Of a stretch of 64,000 nt of DNA, positions 1-8,295 are shown piece after piece. The notes below the pieces were generated by a model. The model was not told where the DNA came from. It made no database searches and saw nothing but the letters and a program-made list of their open reading frames with translations. Positions within the stretch are counted from its first letter, which is position 1, and every line of letters starts with the position of its first letter. The stretch comes from an uncultured Bacilli bacterium (lineage in GTDB: Bacteria > Bacillota_I > Bacilli_A > RF39 > UBA660). Position numbers and translations under genes: made by a program. The stretch spans positions 1 through 64,000 of the forward strand of contig CAKOJI010000002.1 of NCBI GenBank assembly GCA_934089255.1, in the 5' to 3' direction.

Positions 1-1269
1 AGTAATGATTCTTCAACATTTATAATTGCTTGTAATGATTATTATAGTAAACAAAATTCTATAAAAATAAGAAATGTATTAAACGATAAAAGAAAGAATG
101 GTAAATTTATAGGTAGTCAACCTTGTTATGGTTATATGAGAGATCCTTTGGATAAAGGACATTTAATACCTAATCCAGAAACTGCACCAATTGTAAAAAA
201 TATATTTAAGTGGAGAGCAGAAGGAATAGGACCAACAGAAATAGCAACAAGATTAAATAATATGAATGTACCCACACCAGCAGGATATAAGAAAACTAAT
301 TATTCTTCTCGATTGATTGATAGGGATAGTTGGAATATATCAACAGTAAAAAAAATTTTAAGTAATAGAATTTATACTGGGGATATGGTTCAACATACTC
401 AAACAAAAGTAAATTATAAATCAAAGAAGAAAATAACATTAGATGAAAGTTTATGGGTAATAGTTGAAAATACTCATGAACCTTTAGTTGATAAAGAAAC
501 TTTTAAATATGTTAATTCTTTAGGGAAAAGAAAAACTAGAAATTATAGTTTAAAAACAGAAAGACCAAAAAGGATTTTAGAAGGCAAAATATTTTGTAAA
601 GAGTGTGGTAATAGACTATCTGTTTATTATAGAAAAAAACTTGATTATTGGTCTATTAATTGTAATAGATATTCTAGAGATCCAAAGAGAGGAAGATGTA
701 GTTCACACTTTTATCCATATGACTATTTAGAAGAACAAATACTAGAAAAATTTAATAATTCAGTATTAACATTCATAAAAGAGCTTAATATAGAAGAATT
801 AAATAAAGAAGTGCAAAAAAATGTTCATAAAGAAACAGAAGATATGGATAAAAAAATAAATGATTTATTAAAAGAAAAAGAACAAATTATGAATAAATTA
901 TCTACTTTATATAGCGATAGATGTAATAATATTATTTCTACTGAATTATATAAAGAATTATCTACGGAATCAGAAACTAAATTAAAAAAGATTAATAATA
1001 TAATAGAAGAAGAAAAAATAAAAAAACAAAATATAAAGAATAAAGCAAATATACTACCAGATTATACTAAAAAAATAAAAGAACTATTAGATTTAAAGAA
1101 ACCTAAAAAAGAGTTAATAAATACTTTAATAGATAAAATAGTAATTGATGAAAATAGAAATATAACTATTGTATTTAAGTATGATGTAATACCAAAAATT
1201 AATTTTATGTATGAAAATAAAAATATAGTTAGAAATCCTTATGGGAGAATTGGTAAAAAGAAAGATTAA
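1..1269 (+). CDS. Large serine recombinase (site-specific integrase), 5' end outside window
   Basis: This frame is open from base 1, so the ATG at 136 is internal and the gene starts upstream of the window. The visible part matches the large serine recombinase family after its catalytic N-terminal domain. It has the recombinase domain (GYMRDP, WRAEGIGPTEIA, W..STVKKILSNRIYTGD), a zinc ribbon with CKECG followed by a second Cys pair (NCNRYSRDPKRGRCSSH), and a Lys/Glu-rich coiled coil of the kind that controls integration direction. The catalytic Ser lies upstream and cannot be seen. The family integrates and excises phages and transposon-like islands by recombining short att sites. Its position beside an abrupt gene junction at about 2140 fits an element-encoded integrase near attR. 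A DNA invertase acting on local sequence is a less likely alternative. Confidence 0.9.
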   Translation, partial: SNDSSTFIIACNDYYSKQNSIKIRNVLNDKRKNGKFIGSQPCYGYMRDPLDKGHLIPNPETAPIVKNIFKWRAEGIGPTEIATRLNNMNVPTPAGYKKTNYSSRLIDRDSWNISTVKKILSNRIYTGDMVQHTQTKVNYKSKKKITLDESLWVIVENTHEPLVDKETFKYVNSLGKRKTRNYSLKTERPKRILEGKIFCKECGNRLSVYYRKKLDYWSINCNRYSRDPKRGRCSSHFYPYDYLEEQILEKFNNSVLTFIKELNIEELNKEVQKNVHKETEDMDKKINDLLKEKEQIMNKLSTLYSDRCNNIISTELYKELSTESETKLKKINNIIEEEKIKKQNIKNKANILPDYTKKIKELLDLKKPKKELINTLIDKIVIDENRNITIVFKYDVIPKINFMYENKNIVRNPYGRIGKKKD

Positions 1270-1401
1270 TGATATAATAGTAAGTCATAAGGTGTGAGTT
1301 GTAATGTTAGAAATATTAAAAGAAATTTTATAAAGTTTAACACTAGAATATGTTGCGTTGATTTCGGTAAAACAATAATTAATTAAAAGAAAGGTTATAT
1401 T

Positions 1402-2076
1402 ATGTTAAAAAAAGACTTACTATTAGAAGAAAATAAATATATTGAACAATATCATAAATCAATTTTTAAGCTTATGGATAATTCGGATATTTCAAATTGT
1501 GAATATCCATTAATTAATTTGGTTCATCAAACAATAGAAAACGAGTTAAAATATTTAATAGCTGAATCAACTTATAATGAACAAACGTATAAAGACTTAG
1601 ATATTCATAACACACATTGTTTGGATGAATTGTTGTCCAGAGATGAATTAAAAAAATATTATGAAGGTGTTGAAGAATTTGAAAGTATTTTTAATAAATT
1701 TAAAGAAAAAGTTCATTATTTTGGTAATGTGCTTGGCAAAAATACTTTTTTAAATAGTCGATATGCGATTGAAACAAAAGTTAATAAAAAAACTTATAAA
1801 AAAGAAATTAATTATGACGAATTTTATAAAAATTGGAGTAGATACTCAGAATTATATAGATATATGATGTTTTTGTATGTATCATATTCATATTCGAATT
1901 CTATTATATACTTTAAAAAGCAAAAAATGTCTGAGGAAGAACTAAATTTACTTCAATTTTCAATGGTTAAAGAGTTGGAAACAGAAGTTAGCGAGATAGA
2001 ACAAGTTTTAATATATTTATGGATAGATAAATTTGTAAAAAGAAATAAATATTATGATGAAAAATATGTAAATTAA
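1402..2076 (+). CDS. Unknown cargo protein, possibly HEPN-like
   Basis: This 224-residue soluble, mostly helical protein is preceded by an AAGAAAGG ribosome binding site. I do not recognise its family with confidence. The N-terminal third has the look of HEPN-type helices: a hydrophobic helix carrying LVHQTIENELKYLI, then a second helix with HNTHCLDELL. Many small phage-defence and toxin proteins have such helices. No clear RX4-6H ribonuclease motif is visible, so nuclease activity is not supported. It is the only gene between the recombinase and the integration junction. That position is typical for element cargo such as defence or stability genes. Confidence 0.5.
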   Translation: MLKKDLLLEENKYIEQYHKSIFKLMDNSDISNCEYPLINLVHQTIENELKYLIAESTYNEQTYKDLDIHNTHCLDELLSRDELKKYYEGVEEFESIFNKFKEKVHYFGNVLGKNTFLNSRYAIETKVNKKTYKKEINYDEFYKNWSRYSELYRYMMFLYVSYSYSNSIIYFKKQKMSEEELNLLQFSMVKELETEVSEIEQVLIYLWIDKFVKRNKYYDEKYVN

Positions 2077-2139
2077 AAATAATGATTGTACCGCAAACGG
2101 AATAATTGTGGAACAAAAGTAAATAATTAACAGCGATAA

Positions 2140-3396
2140 CTAAACTCCCGAGGTGCCGAAGGTGCCGAAGTAATATACGCCCTTCGCGACACCGACAAAT
2201 TAGCCAATAAAATTTTAAATGCTATATCTGAAAAAGGACAAACAGTAAGAAAATACTATCAACGTAGACTTCCTAGCGACACTTCCAAAGATTACTATTA
2301 CATAATAAGAAACACACCAAATGCAGAAACAGTAATTGTAGAATACGGATTTCTAGATAACGCAAACGATGCCCAAAAATTAAAATCAAATTACAAAGAA
2401 TACGCAGAAGCAGTAGTAGAAGCAGTTCTTGAATATAAAAACATTCCATACGATAAAAGTGGATACTACACAGTAAAAAAAGGTGATTCTCTATGGAGTA
2501 TCGCAAACAATAATAATACTACTGTAAACGAATTAAAAAAACTAAATAACCTTACTAGTAACTCCTTAAGTATTGGACAAAAATTAAAACTACCAACTAC
2601 TAAAGAAGTAGAAATACCAGTAGAAGAAAACACTTATACAGTAAAAAAAGGAGACAGCTTATACACAATTGCAAAAAAATTTGACACAACTGTTGAAAAA
2701 TTAAAGTCTACAAATAATTTAACATCAAATACATTACAAATTGGACAAGTATTAAAAATCCCAGGAACAAGTACAACCTTACCAACAACACACACAGTTT
2801 CATCTGGAGAAACACTATATAAAATAGCTTCTACCTATGGAACAACTGTAAACGAACTAAAAAAATTAAATAATTTAATATCAGATAATCTATACCCTGG
2901 ACAAACATTAAAACTACCAGGAACAACTGAAGAAAATATAGGAAATACCTACACAGTAAAAAAAGGTGATACTCTATACCAAATCGCATCAAAATATAAC
3001 ATATCAGTTGACGAACTAAAAACATTAAATAATCTAACAACAAATACACTTTCTGTAGGACAAACTCTAAAAATTAGAAATAACACATCAGACAAAGTAA
3101 CAGAAGATTATGATTTTTACACAATAAAAAATGGAGACACTTTATTTAAAATAGCAAATGAATTCAATACAACAGTAGATGAAATAAAAAAACTAAATAA
3201 CTTAACATCAAATGCACTTTCTGTAGGCCAAATAATAAAAATTCCACAAACAACGAGCACTACATACATTGTTAAAAAAGGTGACACATTATGGAGTATA
3301 GCAAAAGACAATAATACTACCGTAGATGACGTAAAAGAATTAAACAATCTAATAAACAACTCATTAACTATTGGCCAACAATTACTATTAAAATAA
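2140..3396 (+). pseudogene. 3' remnant of N-acetylmuramoyl-L-alanine amidase with six LysM repeats
   Basis: The frame is open from 2140 (just after a TAA at 2137) to the TAA at 3394, 418 codons, with no plausible start codon at its 5' end. The first 110 residues match the second half of an Amidase_3 domain: RGAEGAEVIYALRD, then the catalytic Glu region VIVEYGFLDN. The first zinc ligands and the SxHxN motif are missing. Six LysM peptidoglycan-binding repeats follow (starting near 2464, 2638, 2791, 2953, 3115 and 3265), each with a GD[ST]L..IA core and a closing GQ.L.I. The six repeats keep one frame without damage, so the break is recent. The simplest reading is interruption by the element to the left; precise excision would restore a full secreted cell-wall hydrolase. 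Confidence 0.8.
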
Positions 3397-3430
3397 ATGT
3401 AAATAAAACTATGAAAAAACAATAAATTTC

Positions 3431-3459
3431 TTGAAAATTTCACATCTCAGTGTTATATT
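3431..3459 (+). promoter_or_regulatory. Sigma-A-type promoter for the small membrane protein gene
   Basis: TTGAAA and TATATT are separated by 17 bp. The predicted transcript starts near 3466, downstream of an in-frame ATG at 3450, which supports the later start at 3483. Confidence 0.6.
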
Positions 3460-3482
3460 CAAAAAGTAAAGGATGTGATACA

Positions 3483-3944
3483 ATGCCACAATATGATACA
3501 GGAAATGCAATGAACACAATTACAAGTACTGCAAAATCATTTTCAACATCAGAAGTTTGGGTAATAATAAGCGTAATATTAGCAGTTATAGGTGGAATAT
3601 TTATATTTGCAACATATTTTAATAATGATAAAGAAAAAAAATATACAGGATTTAAAAAACAAGTATACGATTTCTTTAACTTTAAAATAACAATCATAGA
3701 ACCAATATTTAGAGTACTATACTTAATTAGTGCTATTGCAATAACATTAAGTTCATTCTCTTACATACCAACAAATTTCTTTAGCTTCATAGGTGTGTTG
3801 GTATTTGGAAATATTATTATAAGATTATTATTTGAATTATTATTACTCACATTAAAATTATTTAGAGATGTATCAGAAATAAATATGAAAATGAAAAATA
3901 CAAATACAAAAGAACAAGGCAAAGTAAAAGTAGAAAAACTATAA
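3483..3944 (+). CDS. Small membrane protein of unknown function
   Basis: This 153-residue protein has three hydrophobic segments: roughly residues 22-42, a pair around 78-98, and 105-130. It ends in a charged Lys/Asn-rich cytoplasmic tail. The start at 3483 has a good GGATGTGAT site; the in-frame ATG at 3450 lies inside the promoter. The gene stands alone between a promoter and a strong terminator, so it is a single-gene unit. I recognise no family. The loop between the first and second segments (NDKEKKYTGFKKQVYDFFNF) is basic, suggesting a cytoplasmic face. It resembles generic DUF-type integral membrane proteins found in gut Bacillota. Confidence 0.7.
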   Translation: MPQYDTGNAMNTITSTAKSFSTSEVWVIISVILAVIGGIFIFATYFNNDKEKKYTGFKKQVYDFFNFKITIIEPIFRVLYLISAIAITLSSFSYIPTNFFSFIGVLVFGNIIIRLLFELLLLTLKLFRDVSEINMKMKNTNTKEQGKVKVEKL

Positions 3945-3948
3945 AATT

Positions 3949-3980
3949 GAACTATAAAAAATAAATAGTTCTTTTTTTTT
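3949..3980 (+). terminator. Rho-independent terminator
   Basis: GAACTAT and ATAGTTC form the stem around a 9-nt loop, followed by nine T residues. Confidence 0.75.
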
Positions 3981-4028
3981 AAAATCATAAAACAATAACA
4001 AAAAAAGACAAAATTAATTGTCTAAATT

Positions 4029-6041
4029 TTATTCTTCATTTTCTACTACATTATCACCATCAGAATTTTTATCTTCTTCAGCTTTGCCATCATTATCAGT
4101 AGTATTTTTTTCATCTTCATTTTCTAGTGTTTTATCTTCTTGATTATCCTTATTTTCTTCAACAGCGCTCTTATTATCATCAACTGAGCTATTAATTTCT
4201 TCACTAACATCGTCTTTAATAGTAGGGGTAGTAACATCATTTACCTTTACAACCCCAACCGTAATACTACTAATACTTGAAACTAAAGTTCCTTTTTCAA
4301 TATTTTGACTAACTATAATTCCATTTTTTGACTCATCATATCCACTCATACCTTCAGTAATATAATTAACATTTACACTAATATTTCTACTACTAGCCCA
4401 AGTATTTAAATAATTTATATTACTTCCAATAAAATTAGGTAAGGCTTCATTTCTTTTAACACTATAATATTGTTTTCCGATAACAGGAACCTCAAATTCA
4501 TAATTAACTGAGAAATTAAAAGTTTTAACTAACTCAGGTTCTTCCAAACCTAAATTAACTTTCATAGCCTTTATAATTTCATTTAAACTTTCTGGGTAGT
4601 ATTGAAAAGTATACACATTTCCCAACCCAGGAATTAACATTGTTAAATCATATCCAGTCAAATAAGTCTTTTCAATATTTAGTGATGCACCATTTTCAAA
4701 CATCATTTTCTTACCAACATTATATAAATTCAACATTTCATCTGTACTTACATTAGTTTCAATATTTTTACTAACAGCATTTAAAACATCATAGAACATA
4801 TTAACACTTCTAATAGTTTTAACCTTTTTAGCCATAGCTTCCACAACTAATTGTTGATGTTGAACTCTTTGAAAATCACCTAAAGGCAAAGAATGTCTAT
4901 GACGACTTAACGCAAGAGCTTGTTCACCATTAAGTGTTTGTAATCCTTTACTCAAACATATTTCATTTTCATACATCCTATTCGAATCTTGTTCACAAAA
5001 ATCAACTGGTACATCAACTTCAATACCCTTTAATGCCTCAACTAAATCAACAACACCTTTAAAATTTATTTTAACATAATAATCAATATCAATACCTATT
5101 AAATCTTGTATAGTATTAATAACGCAAGTAGCGCCACCAATTGCACTAGAATTAATCTTATTTGACCTCTTGCCATTACAACTTATAGGAACATAAGTAT
5201 CTCTAGGAATACTAAAAATAGTTGTATTAAGTGTTTTAGGATTAAAAGTAATAAGCATCATAGTATCGCCATTAAAAACAGTATTCTGATCTAAACCATC
5301 AACCTCAGAATCAACACCTAAAAGAAGTATTGTAAAAGGCTCAGTTAAACTCTTATTACTACCAAGCTTAATATCCTGATTTTTCATTTTTTCCTTATAC
5401 GTATAAACTACCTTAGTATCTGTTTTAATATTAACATAATTTTCATAACCTTGATAACTAAGAGCATAGTTACTACTAATTAAAATACCCTTAATACTAC
5501 CATTATATAAATCATTTAACATCTCTAGATTATCATCATAATACTTTATATCAATCTTATCTAATTTTTTCTTATCAATTAACTTATTAGCTAAAACATT
5601 CCCTTCAATATTACTTTCATCACTAATCATTCCAACAACAAAATCTTTATCATTTTTAAATTCTGTATCCTTCATAACAACTAAACTAGTTGAATAAGTA
5701 ATCATTCTTTTATTCATATTATCAACAATATTATAAGTCTTATTAATATAAATACTTAAAATAATAAAACCAATACTTAATATAGAAATAATAACACTAT
5801 TAATAATATATTTCTTATACTTCTTACTAAACAAAAATATAATACTTAAAAATATATAACCTACAAAGCCTATAATTAAAAATATAATAATAAGTATCCT
5901 TAAAACTGTTTCAATATTTTTAAGCAACAATAAACTTTGGATCATAAACACTACAGAACTTAAAAATAACAAACCAAATATCCAAAACATAACTTTATAT
6001 TTAACATTTAATTTCTTAAATTTTCTTATTATACTTTTCAT
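4029..6041 (-). CDS. LytR-CpsA-Psr (LCP) family protein with C-terminal PASTA domain
   Basis: LCP enzymes transfer undecaprenyl-linked glycopolymers such as teichoic acids to peptidoglycan outside the membrane. The 670 residues begin with three membrane helices (about 18-110). An extracellular segment of about 110 residues resembles the binding-protein-like insert seen in some Bacillota LCP proteins. The LCP domain (about 230-410) has LLLGVDS, SIPRDTYVPI, KINSSA and DFQRVQHQQ. The last motif carries His where most members have Arg. A region at about 515-605 with LPNFIGSN and GIIVSQNIEKGTLV looks like one PASTA domain. The tail is a disordered Glu/Asn/Asp-rich stretch. The start has an AGGA site seven bases upstream. 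The gene is divergent from the next one and stands alone. Confidence 0.85.
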   Translation of the reverse strand: MKSIIRKFKKLNVKYKVMFWIFGLLFLSSVVFMIQSLLLLKNIETVLRILIIIFLIIGFVGYIFLSIIFLFSKKYKKYIINSVIISILSIGFIILSIYINKTYNIVDNMNKRMITYSTSLVVMKDTEFKNDKDFVVGMISDESNIEGNVLANKLIDKKKLDKIDIKYYDDNLEMLNDLYNGSIKGILISSNYALSYQGYENYVNIKTDTKVVYTYKEKMKNQDIKLGSNKSLTEPFTILLLGVDSEVDGLDQNTVFNGDTMMLITFNPKTLNTTIFSIPRDTYVPISCNGKRSNKINSSAIGGATCVINTIQDLIGIDIDYYVKINFKGVVDLVEALKGIEVDVPVDFCEQDSNRMYENEICLSKGLQTLNGEQALALSRHRHSLPLGDFQRVQHQQLVVEAMAKKVKTIRSVNMFYDVLNAVSKNIETNVSTDEMLNLYNVGKKMMFENGASLNIEKTYLTGYDLTMLIPGLGNVYTFQYYPESLNEIIKAMKVNLGLEEPELVKTFNFSVNYEFEVPVIGKQYYSVKRNEALPNFIGSNINYLNTWASSRNISVNVNYITEGMSGYDESKNGIIVSQNIEKGTLVSSISSITVGVVKVNDVTTPTIKDDVSEEINSSVDDNKSAVEENKDNQEDKTLENEDEKNTTDNDGKAEEDKNSDGDNVVENEE

Positions 6042-6155
6042 ATCATCATTCCTATTTTTTAATTATACAATAATTTAATTATTATGTATAGTATTATTAT
6101 TCTAAGCAATTATTACATAAAATCACTCTAAAACCAAAAAATTTAATAAAGAACA

Positions 6156-6184
6156 TTGATTTTATAAAGTATTTATATTATATT
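6156..6184 (+). promoter_or_regulatory. Promoter for the 6218 gene
   Basis: TTGATT and TATATT are spaced by 17 bp in the divergent intergenic region between the LCP gene and the 6218 gene. Confidence 0.55.
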
Positions 6185-6217
6185 TTAAATGTAATTACAT
6201 TACTAAGGGGGAATTTT

Positions 6218-7063
6218 ATGAACATAGGAAAAATAGTATTAAACAACATAAAATCATTAATACTAAAAACAGAACTAGATTTTGAAAGCAAACAAATCTT
6301 ACTAAAATTAAAAATAGAAGAATATAAAAAAGATGATAAAAACACATCATATTTAAATATATTTTTTGCATACTTAATAAAGAAATTTGATGGAGACTAT
6401 AAAAAAATTAATAAATACATAATTAATTGCTATTTAAAAAAATATGCTTCAAAAGAAATAATAGAAGAACTAGTTAATGAAAACAACACAGAATACAAAA
6501 AACTTACAATAGTTTTAGAAGGTAATAGAACGTTTACTATACTAATATTAAATAAAATAGAAAACCAAAACTTATCTGAATTAAAAGAAAAATACGAAAA
6601 AGAAGTAGAATATAAAAAATTAAAAACACTTGCAAAAGATAAAATTGAAGAAAATTTATTTGATTTATATATGAACAACAATATAGACGAATTAATAATA
6701 ACTGAATCCATTTTAAGAACAGGTACAGAATTATTTGAAAACAATACGAATAAAAAACAATTATTCTGTTTTTCAAAAGAAATAAAAACCGAAACTAATT
6801 ATGATACTTTAGTACTAATTTCTGAAGATTTTATAAAATCAAACTTAGAAAATATAGATGGCTTTAATTTTAAAGATGAAAGTGTAATTATATATTTTAA
6901 AAACAATAAAAAATTTGAAACAAATAATAAAAAACTACTAAGTTTATTAAACGATTTAATTAATCAAGCAGAAAATATTTTAATAGATAAAAAATTGAAA
7001 GAAAAAAACACAAAAAAGAAAACTCTAAAAAACCACAATAATAAAAAAGATAAAACTTTATAA
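6218..7063 (+). CDS. Hypothetical protein with basic C-terminal tail
   Basis: This 281-residue soluble, highly charged protein has no signal peptide and no membrane segment. The start has a strong AAGGGGG site. The body alternates predicted helices with a few beta segments. The last 30 residues are almost all Lys, Asn and Thr, which could bind nucleic acid or the cell wall, but this is only a composition argument. I do not recognise the family. It has its own promoter and terminator, so it forms a single-gene unit between the LCP gene and the secreted hydrolase gene. Confidence 0.6.
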   Translation: MNIGKIVLNNIKSLILKTELDFESKQILLKLKIEEYKKDDKNTSYLNIFFAYLIKKFDGDYKKINKYIINCYLKKYASKEIIEELVNENNTEYKKLTIVLEGNRTFTILILNKIENQNLSELKEKYEKEVEYKKLKTLAKDKIEENLFDLYMNNNIDELIITESILRTGTELFENNTNKKQLFCFSKEIKTETNYDTLVLISEDFIKSNLENIDGFNFKDESVIIYFKNNKKFETNNKKLLSLLNDLINQAENILIDKKLKEKNTKKKTLKNHNNKKDKTL

Positions 7064-7086
7064 AGATTTAAAATAAAGTTTTTTTT
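7052..7086 (+). terminator. Rho-independent terminator overlapping the stop codon
   Basis: AAAACTTTAT pairs with ATAAAGTTTT across an 11-nt loop, then T residues. The 5' arm is coding sequence for the last residues of the preceding gene. Confidence 0.7.
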
Positions 7087-7125
7087 AATGAAAAATATGT
7101 TATACTTTTATAAGGATAGATGTAT

Positions 7126-8061
7126 ATGAAAAAAAATAAATTAAATAAAATATTAAACATAATAATTTTAATTTTATCACTTTTAATAGTATTATCTTAC
7201 ACAAAAAAAGAAGTATTAGATAAAACCAAAACTACTAATAAAATAGTAGAAAAAGGTAACGAAAACAACAAAATAGAACTACAAGAAAATAAAAAAGATT
7301 TACTAGAAATATACTTCTTAGATGTAGGACAAGCAGACTCAATACTAATAAAAGAAAAAGAAAATAATATTCTTATAGATGCAGGAAATAATGAAGATGG
7401 GAAAAATTTAACAGAATATTTAAAAAATGAATTAAACATAACAAAAATAAATTTATTAATAGGAACTCATCCACACGAAGACCATATTGGCGGCTTAGAT
7501 GACGTTATAAAAGAATTTGAAATAGATAAAATATATTTACCAGATGTAACAACTACAACTAAAACATTTGAAAGCGTACTAGATGCTATAGAAGAAAAAA
7601 AATACAAAATAACTATTCCAAAAATAGATGAAGAAATTGACTATGATGACTTACATTTTAAAGTATTATATACCGGAACAGATGAAAAAAATTTAAATAA
7701 TTCTTCCATTGTTTTAAAACTTACATATAAAAATACAAAATATTTATTTACAGGAGACGCAACAAGTAAAGTTGAAAAAAAATTAATAAAAAAAGATATA
7801 TCATCAGACGTAATTAAAATAGGACATCACGGATCAAATTATAGTACAAGCGAATCTTTCATTAACAAAGTAAATCCTAAATATGCGATAATAGAAGTAG
7901 GAAAAAATAATACTTATAAACATCCAAGTGACACAGTAATTGAAAGATTAGAAGCAAAAAATATAAAAATATATAGAACAGATTTTGATGGAACTATAAA
8001 ATTAACAAGTGATGGAACTAACATAAACTTTAAAACTATAAAAACTAATATAGATGGGTGA
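7126..8061 (+). CDS. Membrane-anchored ComEC-like metallo-beta-lactamase-fold hydrolase
   Basis: This 311-residue protein has an N-terminal signal anchor (about residues 8-28) and an extracellular beta-lactamase-fold domain like the C-terminal domain of ComEC. Visible motifs are the family start FLDVGQADS, the metal-binding HPHEDHIGG, TGDA and GHHGSN. The fold usually hydrolyses phosphodiesters or nucleotides. The substrate of free-standing members is mostly unknown, and degradation of extracellular DNA is possible. I prefer the ATG at 7126, because the AAGGA site is only three bases from the in-frame ATG at 7120. It is followed five bases later by a DUF3006 gene, a pairing common in Bacillota. 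A complete second ComEC-type gene starts at 63657, so this is a separate paralogue. Confidence 0.88.
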   Translation: MKKNKLNKILNIIILILSLLIVLSYTKKEVLDKTKTTNKIVEKGNENNKIELQENKKDLLEIYFLDVGQADSILIKEKENNILIDAGNNEDGKNLTEYLKNELNITKINLLIGTHPHEDHIGGLDDVIKEFEIDKIYLPDVTTTTKTFESVLDAIEEKKYKITIPKIDEEIDYDDLHFKVLYTGTDEKNLNNSSIVLKLTYKNTKYLFTGDATSKVEKKLIKKDISSDVIKIGHHGSNYSTSESFINKVNPKYAIIEVGKNNTYKHPSDTVIERLEAKNIKIYRTDFDGTIKLTSDGTNINFKTIKTNIDG

Positions 8062-8066
8062 TTTTA

Positions 8067-8279
8067 ATGTACACAGTAGATAGAATAGAAAAAGAATACA
8101 TTGTTTTAGAAAATAGAAAAACTTTAGAAATGATAAACGTAGAAAAAGAAATGTTACCAAATAATATAAAAGAACAAGATATTGTAAATTTTATTAACAA
8201 TAAATACATAATAGATAAAGAATTAACAAATTCTACAAAAAAGAATATAAAAGATAAATTTAATAAATTAAAAAATTAA
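8067..8279 (+). CDS. DUF3006 family small protein
   Basis: This 70-residue protein begins MYTVDRIEKEYIVLENR and continues with MLPNNIKEQDIV. That matches the DUF3006 pattern of a small beta-barrel followed by a Lys-rich helix. Family members are repeatedly found next to ComEC-like metallo-hydrolases, as here, but their role is not known. A GGGTGA ribosome site lies inside the stop of the upstream gene, so translation is probably coupled. The GTG at 8058 in the same frame overlaps that site and is less likely to be used. Confidence 0.8.
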   Translation: MYTVDRIEKEYIVLENRKTLEMINVEKEMLPNNIKEQDIVNFINNKYIIDKELTNSTKKNIKDKFNKLKN

Positions 8280-8295
8280 AAATGGAGTTGGTAGT

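Larger units (their letters stand above)
1..2145. mobile_element. Right-hand part of an integrated element inserted in a LysM-amidase gene
   Basis: The recombinase gene, one cargo gene and a short AT-rich tail end abruptly at about 2140. There the sequence becomes an amidase coding region that has no start codon and lacks its first catalytic half. The first host bases after the junction are unusually GC-rich and contain a 9-bp tandem repeat (ggtgccgaa twice, about 2152-2169). The left end of the element and the missing 5' half of the amidase gene should lie upstream of the window. Exact att core limits cannot be set from one junction. Confidence 0.6.

Noticed and set aside
1304..1333. Nine-codon ORF between the recombinase and cargo genes
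   Set aside because: Too short and without a convincing ribosome site; likely chance in AT-rich DNA.
2273..3443. Minus-strand ORFs of 70-110 codons over the LysM region
   Set aside because: They are antisense to the six LysM repeats, have low-complexity hydrophobic translations and no ribosome sites.
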